A program made the position numbers and the translations under genes. A stretch of 7,516 bases of DNA from JBEIUL01 sp044356865. GTDB taxonomy: Bacteria > Planctomycetota > Phycisphaerae > Phycisphaerales > SM1A02. Shown here piece by piece: positions 1-5,194 of the stretch (its first letter is position 1; every line of letters starts with the position of its first letter). The notes beneath the pieces were generated by a model. That model did not search any database, was not told the origin of the DNA, and saw nothing but the letters and a program-made list of their open reading frames with translations. The stretch spans positions 1-7,516 of the forward strand of contig JBIKVN010000161.1 in the NCBI GenBank assembly GCA_044356865.1. Direction: 5' to 3'.

Positions 1-46
1 CGTCGTGCTGTTCTCCGCGATCCGGGTGCTGGACGTCCCGAGTTGA
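1..46 (+). CDS. secE: C-terminus of a membrane protein, probably preprotein translocase subunit SecE (partial)
   Basis: The reading frame starting at base 2 encodes VVLFSAIRVLDVPS and stops with TGA at 44-46. Thirteen of the fourteen sense codons end in G or C, as in the clear genes of this window, while the frame starting at base 1 shows no such bias, so this frame is probably coding. The residues are mostly hydrophobic and end shortly after an Asp, which fits the end of the last membrane helix of SecE, the small essential subunit of the SecYEG protein-export channel. The main reason for the name is position: secE lies directly before nusG in most bacteria, and nusG begins 51 bases later. 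The fragment is too short for recognition by sequence alone, and an arginine inside the hydrophobic stretch is not ideal for a membrane helix. Another short membrane protein cannot be excluded. Confidence 0.45.
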   Translation, partial: VVLFSAIRVLDVPS

Positions 47-97
47 CGCTCGATCGATCGGCCCGGTGACGGGCACTCCCTTGAAGGGGCTACCGCC

Positions 98-925
98 ATG
101 GAAAACGTGAACGAGAACGAGCCGAACCCCGAGACCGGGATCGCCGACCAATCCGGCGGAGAGGCCCACGAGGCCCCCAAGGCCGTGAAGAGCCTGGTGG
201 CCGGCCGTGATGCCGTGAACAAGGCCGGCGGCACCCTGGCCTCGATCGGGGTCGAGACGAGCAAGGCCCTCGCCGGAACGCCGAAGCGGGCCAAGGGTGC
301 GGCGAAGCCGGTGGCCGCACCGGCCGGCGAAGAGGTCTTCGATCCGGCCGCCGACCTTCCGATGTACCGCGAGGGCATGGACTGGTTCGTGCTGCGGGTC
401 GCGAGCAACAAGGAGTCGTCGGTCCGCGAGACCCTGCTCCGCAAGGTCCAGATCGAGGGCATGGAAGACCTCGTCGGCCGCATCATGGTGCCGACCGAGA
501 AGACCAAGACCGTCAAGGGCGGCAAGCAGAAGGTGACCGAGACGAAGCTGTATCCGGGCTACGTCTTCGTCGAGATGCGGCTCGAGCCGGATGGGCGGAT
601 CCCGCAGGATGTCTTCTTCCTCATCAAGGAGACCACGGGGGTCGGCGACTTCGTCGGCACCGCCGGCCGGCCGACCCCGATGGCCCCGCACGAGGTCGAG
701 AAGATGCTCTTCGACTCGCGCAAGCCGGAGGAGGCCACCACGGTCAAGATGGAGTTCGCCAAGGGCGACTCGGTCACGATCAAGGAAGGCCCGTTCCAGA
801 ACTACGAGGGTTCGGTCGACGAGGTTTTGCCCGAGAAGGGTCTGGTTCGCGTGCTCGTCACGATCTTCGGCCGCCAGGCCCCGATCGAGCTCGAGTACTG
901 GCAGATCGCCAAGGCCGGGACCTGA
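98..925 (+). CDS. nusG: Transcription termination/antitermination protein NusG with long N-terminal extension
   Basis: NusG binds the clamp of RNA polymerase, suppresses pausing, and links the polymerase to Rho or to ribosomal protein S10. The NGN domain starts near residue 94 (MDWFVLRVASNKESSVRETL) and contains the family signature LYPGYVFVEM at 151-160 and TTGVGDFVG at 179-187. The KOW domain fills about 217-275, with KGDSVTIKEGPFQNYEG and the closing IFGRQAPIELEYWQI. The ATG at 98 is preceded by a purine-rich Shine-Dalgarno-like AAGGGG (84-89) at suitable spacing. The protein has 275 residues against about 180 for E. coli NusG. The excess is an N-terminal tail of about 93 residues, acidic at first and then rich in Ala, Lys and Gly, with no domain I recognise. 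It shares the high G/C third-position bias of the rest, so it is probably real coding sequence. Gene identity is very secure; the function of the tail is unknown. Confidence 0.97.
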   Translation: MENVNENEPNPETGIADQSGGEAHEAPKAVKSLVAGRDAVNKAGGTLASIGVETSKALAGTPKRAKGAAKPVAAPAGEEVFDPAADLPMYREGMDWFVLRVASNKESSVRETLLRKVQIEGMEDLVGRIMVPTEKTKTVKGGKQKVTETKLYPGYVFVEMRLEPDGRIPQDVFFLIKETTGVGDFVGTAGRPTPMAPHEVEKMLFDSRKPEEATTVKMEFAKGDSVTIKEGPFQNYEGSVDEVLPEKGLVRVLVTIFGRQAPIELEYWQIAKAGT

Positions 926-982
926 TCCGACAACTCGCGCGGATTCTGCAGAGGTTCGGCGGAACGTGCCGATCGATCGGCC

Positions 983-1528
983 ATGTGCCGCATCGCATCG
1001 CCGTCTCCCTTTGTCGTGCCCGTCCTGGCCGGATCGATCCTTCTCGCGTTCGGTTGTACCCCCCGGATGGCGTACCCGCCGCTCGGCGGTCCCTCGAGCG
1101 GAGGCATCGGTACCGCGGATGACGCTCCCGGTCCGCAGGTGATGGCTGCGGCCTTGAAAGCGGTCGCGAAGCGGAACGGGGACACCACCTTCGCGTTCTC
1201 GTTGCCGGCGGGGCTTCGCGAATCGTCTTGGACGGCGGTTGGACGCTCGGCGGGTTCCGATGCCCGGTGGGCTTCGTCGGACGACACCGCGTTCTACTCG
1301 GTCGAGTCGGTTCGCGTCGATGGGGGAACCGCGACGGTCGAGGTTGCGGCGCCGAAGGCCGGATACTTCCAGCTGTTCACGGTTCGTCTTGTCGGTGGCG
1401 GATTCGACTCGTTCCGGGTCAACAGCATCCAGCCCTGGACGGTCCGTTACGACCCGCCCTCGGTGAACACGCCCATCGGAACGAAGTTGCCGGCGACGGT
1501 GGCATCGGCGGGATCGACCGGAACCTGA
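983..1528 (+). CDS. Predicted lipoprotein of unknown function
   Basis: This 181-residue protein has a short N-terminus with Arg3, a hydrophobic core at about 10-23 and the lipobox-like sequence LAFGC ending at Cys25. This predicts cleavage by signal peptidase II and lipid attachment, leaving a mature protein of about 157 residues. After a Pro/Gly-rich linker (26-50) comes a helical stretch (about 52-64). The C-terminal half looks mainly beta: alternating hydrophobic residues at 104-150, including TATVEVAAPKAGYFQLFTVR. I recognise no family or catalytic motif. The ATG at 983 is not preceded by a clear Shine-Dalgarno sequence; the nearest GAGG (951-954) is too far away. It was chosen because it gives the complete signal peptide. 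The gene follows nusG by 57 bases on the same strand and could be co-transcribed with it, though a functional link is not obvious. Third-position G/C bias supports coding. Confidence 0.82.
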   Translation: MCRIASPSPFVVPVLAGSILLAFGCTPRMAYPPLGGPSSGGIGTADDAPGPQVMAAALKAVAKRNGDTTFAFSLPAGLRESSWTAVGRSAGSDARWASSDDTAFYSVESVRVDGGTATVEVAAPKAGYFQLFTVRLVGGGFDSFRVNSIQPWTVRYDPPSVNTPIGTKLPATVASAGSTGT

Positions 1529-1552
1529 TCCTCCGCGCTTCGATGGGCTTGC

Positions 1553-1576
1553 GAGGCGGTCGACGGCGACCGCCTC
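1553..1576 (+). terminator. Perfect 10-bp GC-rich hairpin, candidate terminator after the lipoprotein gene
   Basis: The arms GAGGCGGTCG (1553-1562) and CGACCGCCTC (1567-1576) are exact reverse complements around the tetraloop ACGG, starting 24 bases after the lipoprotein stop codon. The position and stem strength fit a transcript 3' end for the secE-nusG-lipoprotein unit. There is no run of T after the stem, so it is not a canonical intrinsic terminator; it could instead be a 3' stabilising hairpin. Confidence 0.45.
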
Positions 1577-1592
1577 CGGTTCCCGGACCTGC

Positions 1593-1619
1593 GTGGGTCA
1601 ATCGATTCGTGGGACCCAC
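1593..1619. repeat. Inverted repeat GTGGGTC/GACCCAC with a nested palindrome
   Basis: GTGGGTC at 1593-1599 pairs with GACCCAC at 1613-1619 across a 13-base loop. The right arm is also part of an odd-length palindrome, GTGGGACCCAC (1609-1619), so two alternative pairings compete. It lies 16 bases after the stronger hairpin at 1553-1576. It may be a second part of a terminator region or an operator-like site; the sequence does not decide between them. Confidence 0.35.
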
Positions 1620-1962
1620 TCGATTTCATGGTCCAGCGGTGGCGTAGCCCGAATCCCGAGCTAGATTCGACTTGGTGAGGGACGGGTTGCCCGAATGCGG
1701 TCAACCTCGCTGTCGTTTCATCGCGGCTTCCGGGTGCTCACTTGACTCATGTCGAGTTTCGCCGGCTGGGCCTCGCCCGAACGAGCGTGATCCGCCTCCC
1801 GCAACTTCGTCCTTGATCCGGCGGACCCGGTTGTTCCCACACCGAGTCCGGCGTCGTGGCGTGCATGGACTTCGGCACGCCGGTCCTCCCCTTTCGCGGC
1901 GACCGAGGACGGTTTCCGCGATCAGATCCGAACCCACCTTGCGGGTGGAGTCGGGAGATGCG

Positions 1963-2634
1963 ATGCGTCCTGGACATGCGAATCTGCTGGCGATGGTGGC
2001 CATGTCGGCGGCGCCGACCGCCATGGCCGGCGTGGTCTTCGAGAGCGTGAGCACCAACACCAACGGCTCGATCTCGAACGCCTACTCGAGCGGTGGCTCG
2101 TACTTTTACGCGACCAGCACCGGTCAGGCCTTCTCGATCGAGGACGACGTGATCCTCGACGGGATCACCTTCTGGGGTTCGACGCAGAACTTCACCGGCG
2201 GCCAGCTGGCGAACATGACCGGTTACGAGGTCATCATCTGGAACACCGACTTCGGCAGCATCGCCGCCCAGTGGACGCTTTCGGCCGAGGACGTGACGGC
2301 GGTGGCGACCGGCGACGAGAACATCTTCAACGGTTTCGAGTACGCCTTCACGGGCTCGATCTCGGGAACCCTCGCCGCCGGCTCGTACGTGATGAACATC
2401 GGCGGCTTCCAGGCCGACCCGAACGGGGACAGTTTCGTCTGGTCGACCGGCAGCGTCGTCGGCGGGTGGTGGTACACCCAGAACCCGACGTGGGGCATCT
2501 GGAAAGAGGCTCCGCTCATGATCGGCAGCGAGCCGGGCGGCGCGTTCCGCCTCAACGGCAGTGTGGTGCCGACGCCCGGCGCGGTGGCGCTCCTGGCGCT
2601 GGCGGGCCTGTCGGTCCGTGGGCGCCGCCGCTGA
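1963..2634 (+). CDS. Secreted PEP-CTERM (PTPG-type) sorting-signal protein
   Basis: The 223-residue protein begins with a Sec signal peptide: Arg2 and His5, a hydrophobic core, and a likely signal peptidase I site after AMA (20-22). The mature part is rich in Ser, Thr, Gly, Asn and aromatic residues, with a beta-rich look typical of secreted planctomycete surface proteins (for example VILDGITFWGSTQNFTGG). The C-terminus has the three parts of a PEP-CTERM signal: VPTPG at 202-206, a short hydrophobic helix at 207-217, and a basic end, RGRRR. Proteins of this class are recognised by an exosortase, which removes the tail during export to the cell surface; no exosortase gene lies in this window. 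The ATG at 1963 is preferred over upstream starts (frame open to 1672) because it gives the signal peptide immediately and has GGGAG at 1953-1957 five bases before it. The middle domain and its ligand are not recognised. Confidence 0.88.
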   Translation: MRPGHANLLAMVAMSAAPTAMAGVVFESVSTNTNGSISNAYSSGGSYFYATSTGQAFSIEDDVILDGITFWGSTQNFTGGQLANMTGYEVIIWNTDFGSIAAQWTLSAEDVTAVATGDENIFNGFEYAFTGSISGTLAAGSYVMNIGGFQADPNGDSFVWSTGSVVGGWWYTQNPTWGIWKEAPLMIGSEPGGAFRLNGSVVPTPGAVALLALAGLSVRGRRR

Positions 2635-2645
2635 CGGCCGGTCAG
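2631..2645. terminator. Small hairpin over the two convergent stop codons (weak bidirectional terminator candidate)
   Basis: CTGAC (2631-2635) and GTCAG (2641-2645) pair around GGCCG. The stop codon of the PEP-CTERM gene (2632-2634) lies in one arm and that of proS (2642-2644, reverse) in the other. The stem is only 5 bp with no T-run, and two convergent TGA codons contribute 3 bp of pairing by default. Confidence 0.25.
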
Positions 2646-4192
2646 TACGACTTCGCGAACACCACCCGCTTGGTCGCCGGCTGGCCGGTGATGACGCACG
2701 GGCCGGGATCCTCGCCGCCCTCGAGCGGAATGCAGCGGACGGTCACGCCCAGCTCGTCCTTCACCCTTTTCTCGACCGCAGGGTCGAGGCAAAAGCGCGA
2801 AAGGGCAAAGCCGCCGTGCGGCGGGACGGGGGCGTTCGGATCGCCGCCGCGCGGGGCGGTGAAGAACGCCTTGAACTCGTCAAGCGTGTCGATCTTTCGC
2901 GAGTGCTCGGCCCGATGGGCCTTCGCCCGTTCGAAGAGGCCGGCCTGGATCTCGTCAAGGATCGCCGCGACGCCCGCGACGAAATCGTCGCGCTTCACGG
3001 CGATCTTCTCCTTGTGCGGCTTGTCGCGGCGGGCCATGAAGACCGAGCCCTGCTCGATGTCGCGGGGGCCGACCTCGAGGCGGATCGGGATGCCCTTCTT
3101 GATCCAGCCCCAGACCTTGTCGCCGCCGCGGAGGTCGCGCTCGTCGATCTCGACCTCGATGGTGCGGCCGGCGTAGGTGATCTTGCGAAGTTCCGCGGCG
3201 AGCTCGCGGCACCACGCAAGCACCTGCGGGGCGGTCTCGGCCTTGTGCAGGACGGGCAGGATCACCACATGGGCGGGGGCGAGCCGCGGCGGCAGCACGA
3301 GGCCGTCGTCGTCGGAGTGGGTCATGATCATGCCGCCGACGAGGCGGGTCGATACGCCCCACGAGGTCGTCCACGCGTGCTGCAGCGTGCCCGACTGGTC
3401 GAGGAACTTGATGTCACTCGCGGTCGAGAAGTTCTGGCCGAGGAAGTGGCTGGTTCCGGCCTGCAGGGCCTTGCGGTCCTGCATCAAGGCCTCGATGCAG
3501 AAGGTGTCGACGGCGCCGGGAAAGCGTTCGCCTTCGGTCTTCTGGCCCTTGATCACCGGCATGGCCATCCAGTTCTCGGCGAAGTCGGCGTAGACATCGA
3601 GCATCTTCATCGTCTCGACGCGGGCCTCGTCGGCGGTGGCGTGGGCGGTGTGGCCTTCCTGCCAGAGGAACTCGGCGGTGCGGAGGAAGAGCCGGGTGCG
3701 CATCTCCCAGCGCACGACGTTCGCCCATTGGTTGATGAGCAGCGGCAGGTCGCGGTAGCTCTGCACCCACTTCGCGAAGCTCGCGCCGATGATCGTCTCG
3801 GAGGTCGGCCGGACCACCAGCGGTTCCTCGAGGGCGCTCTCGGGATCGGGCATCAGGCCGCCGCCCGGCTTCGGCACGAGTCGGTGGTGCGTGACGACCG
3901 CGCACTCCTTCGCGAAGCCCTCGACATGCTCGGCTTCCTTCTCGAGGAACGACAGCGGGATGAACAGCGGGAAGTAGGCGTTCTTGTGGCCGGTGTCCTT
4001 GAACATCCGGTCGAGCGAGCGCTGGATGTTTTCCCAGATCGCGTAGCCCCAGGGCTTGATGACCATGCAGCCGCGGACCGGGCTCGACTCGGCGAGGTCG
4101 GCGGCGCGGACCACCTGCTGGTACCACTCGGCGTAGTCTTCGGCGCGGGTGGGGGTTATGGCGGTCTGGGGCTTGGCGGAAGGCGTGCTCAT
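2642..4192 (-). CDS. proS: Prolyl-tRNA synthetase, eukaryote/archaea-type (ProS type 3)
   Basis: This cytoplasmic class II synthetase joins proline to tRNA-Pro using ATP. The 516-residue length, the absence of the large editing insertion seen in E. coli ProRS, and a C-terminus ending in Tyr (VVFAKSY) place it in the eukaryote/archaea-type group also found in Thermus. Visible motifs are motif 1 around 41-56 (MVIKPWGYAIWENI), the proline-pocket TSE at 130-132, motif 2 at about 160-184 (RWEMRTR followed by RTAEFLWQEGHTAH), and the motif 3 region at 279-305 (VSTRLVGGMIMTHSDDDGLV). The anticodon-binding domain follows at about 307-420 (VVILPVLHK) and the C-terminal zinc-type domain at about 430-516. 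That last domain keeps Cys468, Cys487 and Cys499, but two expected zinc ligands appear replaced (Val473, Thr502). The start has AGGA on the minus strand (4201-4204 as TCCT) eight bases upstream. It is divergent from the CHAD gene and convergent with the PEP-CTERM gene. Confidence 0.97.
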   Translation of the reverse strand: MSTPSAKPQTAITPTRAEDYAEWYQQVVRAADLAESSPVRGCMVIKPWGYAIWENIQRSLDRMFKDTGHKNAYFPLFIPLSFLEKEAEHVEGFAKECAVVTHHRLVPKPGGGLMPDPESALEEPLVVRPTSETIIGASFAKWVQSYRDLPLLINQWANVVRWEMRTRLFLRTAEFLWQEGHTAHATADEARVETMKMLDVYADFAENWMAMPVIKGQKTEGERFPGAVDTFCIEALMQDRKALQAGTSHFLGQNFSTASDIKFLDQSGTLQHAWTTSWGVSTRLVGGMIMTHSDDDGLVLPPRLAPAHVVILPVLHKAETAPQVLAWCRELAAELRKITYAGRTIEVEIDERDLRGGDKVWGWIKKGIPIRLEVGPRDIEQGSVFMARRDKPHKEKIAVKRDDFVAGVAAILDEIQAGLFERAKAHRAEHSRKIDTLDEFKAFFTAPRGGDPNAPVPPHGGFALSRFCLDPAVEKRVKDELGVTVRCIPLEGGEDPGPCVITGQPATKRVVFAKSY

Positions 4193-4273
4193 GGGTCGTT
4201 TCCTGCGTGCGGATCGCGAAGCCTAAACCATCGACGGGAAATCCGGGGCCGCGGTCACTATCGTGGCGCCCTG
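4193..4273. promoter_or_regulatory. Divergent intergenic region between proS and the CHAD operon
   Basis: These 81 bases separate two divergent starts, so promoters for both proS and the CHAD-AsmA-like-patatin unit are expected here or inside the opposing coding sequence. The proS Shine-Dalgarno (TCCT on the plus strand, 4201-4204) is visible. I could not assign -35/-10 boxes with confidence for either direction, and see no T-box leader or other aminoacyl-tRNA-sensing element. Confidence 0.4.
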
Positions 4274-5170
4274 ATGAGGGCGAGATTGAATGCCTCGGAC
4301 GCGGTTCCGGGGGAGTTGCGCCGCAACTTCCTCGAGGCGCTCGATCGCGCCCTGGCCGAGGCGGACGAGTTTGCCGCCCGACCGGCCGGTGAACGGCCCG
4401 AGGCGATCCGGCGGATCCGCAGGGCGACGAAGGCGCTGCGGGCGATGATTCCGCTGCTGGAGGGCGTCGCGAGCGTCGATGCCCGGGCCGGGGCCGAGCG
4501 GTGCCTGGCCGACGCGGCGGGGGTGCTGTCGCCGGTGCGCGATCGCGATGCGATGCGGGCGATCATCGGGCGATTGCTGGGCGGCCACGACGACTTGCGG
4601 GCACGGAGTTTCCGCGAGGAGCTGACGGCGGCGCTGGTGTCGGCGATCGGACCGGCCGAGGAATCGCGGCTCGACGAGTTGCTGGTCGGCCGCGCGGCGC
4701 TCGAACTCGGTCGGGTGCGGGGAGCGGCGGGCGCTTGGGAGTTCGCGGAGCTTGACGCCGACGCGACGGCGGAGGCCCTGACGGAATCGTGGCGCGAGGC
4801 CCGCGCCTTCGCCCGCGGCGACTGGGATGACGCCGGGGATGATCGCGCCCACGAGGTGCGGAAGCGATGCTCGCGGCTGGCGCTCCAGATCGGTCTGCTC
4901 GAGGAACGCGACCGGCGGCTGAAGGGCGTTCGTCGCGGACTGAAGCGAACCTGCGACCTGCTGGGCGAGGAGCACGACCTGGCCATGCTCGCCGAGCGGG
5001 TTGCCCTCGAGTCCCGGCGATTTTCCCGCGAAGGTCTGCCCGATGCGGTGGGCATGCTCTGTGCCGCGGCCCGGCAGCGCTTGCGGGAGTCGGCCCGTGA
5101 GGTCGTCGAGGGGGTCTTCGCGAGGGGTACCAAGCGATTGCGGCGGCGATTGCGGCGGGCACTATCCTGA
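4274..5170 (+). CDS. CHAD domain protein (predicted polyphosphate-binding)
   Basis: The 298-residue product is almost entirely alpha-helical and very rich in Arg, Ala, Leu and Glu, with the two-fold helical repeat of CHAD (conserved histidine alpha-helical) domains. Repeat one spans about 43-106: EAIRRIRRATKALRAMIPLL followed by VRDRDAMRAIIGRL. Repeat two spans about 192-243: AHEVRKRCSRLALQIGLLEE followed by LLGEEHDLAMLAERV. Both keep the family order of a basic helix and then a turn ending in Asp. CHAD proteins bind inorganic polyphosphate through their basic face. Here the histidine expected in the first basic helix is missing (IRRIRR), while the one in the second repeat remains (His193). 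No CYTH domain is fused. The ATG at 4274 is the first in the region not opposed to proS and has no strong Shine-Dalgarno; the frame is open far upstream only as antisense of proS. An AsmA-like gene follows after 24 bases, suggesting an operon. Family assignment is good; the biological role is inferred. Confidence 0.85.
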   Translation: MRARLNASDAVPGELRRNFLEALDRALAEADEFAARPAGERPEAIRRIRRATKALRAMIPLLEGVASVDARAGAERCLADAAGVLSPVRDRDAMRAIIGRLLGGHDDLRARSFREELTAALVSAIGPAEESRLDELLVGRAALELGRVRGAAGAWEFAELDADATAEALTESWREARAFARGDWDDAGDDRAHEVRKRCSRLALQIGLLEERDRRLKGVRRGLKRTCDLLGEEHDLAMLAERVALESRRFSREGLPDAVGMLCAAARQRLRESAREVVEGVFARGTKRLRRRLRRALS

Positions 5171-5194
5171 CCGCCTCTTCTCCCGGAGGTTGCC

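Larger units (their letters stand above)
1529..1962. other. 434-base intergenic region without a convincing gene
   Basis: The stretch separates the lipoprotein stop from the chosen start of the PEP-CTERM protein. The frame of the downstream gene stays open back to 1672, but the translation there is Arg/Pro/Cys-rich, unlike a folded protein. It also lacks the strong G/C third-position preference of the neighbouring genes, so I treat it as non-coding. The left part holds two inverted repeats (1553-1576 and 1593-1619), listed separately. The right part presumably carries the promoter and 5' leader of the PEP-CTERM gene. I could not find a convincing -35/-10 pair, a sigma-54 site, a tRNA T-loop or a riboswitch core in it. 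Confidence 0.6.

Noticed and set aside
802..1287. Minus-strand open frame of 161 codons across the nusG end and the lipoprotein
   Set aside because: It overlaps two better supported plus-strand genes and shows no domain or ribosome-binding site.
1742..1770. TTGACT resembling a -35 promoter box
   Set aside because: No acceptable -10 box lies 16-18 bases downstream (the sequence there is GC-rich), and the site is over 200 bases from the gene start.
1672..1962. Upstream extension of the PEP-CTERM reading frame by 97 codons
   Set aside because: The translation is Arg/Pro/Cys-rich without coding codon bias, and would place the clear signal peptide in the middle of the protein. The ATG at 1963 has its own GGGAG site.
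1529..1962. Search for a tRNA, riboswitch or CRISPR repeat in the largest gap
   Set aside because: No T-loop GGTTCGAATCC-like sequence on either strand, no repeated spaced units and no known riboswitch core were seen by eye.
1701..2063. Possible 120-codon minus-strand gene in the long intergenic region
   Set aside because: It overlaps the signal-peptide region of the PEP-CTERM gene, has no recognised domain and reads as Arg/Ser/Gly-rich filler.
2561..4273. Very long open plus-strand frame opposite proS, continuous with the CHAD gene
   Set aside because: It mirrors proS codons: with G/C-rich third positions the opposite strand seldom meets stops. The translation is low-complexity (Val, Ala, Gly, Arg, His, Asp) with no domain, whereas proS on the other strand is unmistakable.
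4193..4273. T-box or similar amino-acid-sensing leader before proS
   Set aside because: The space is only 81 bases and shared with a divergent gene; no T-box core or terminator/antiterminator pair is visible.
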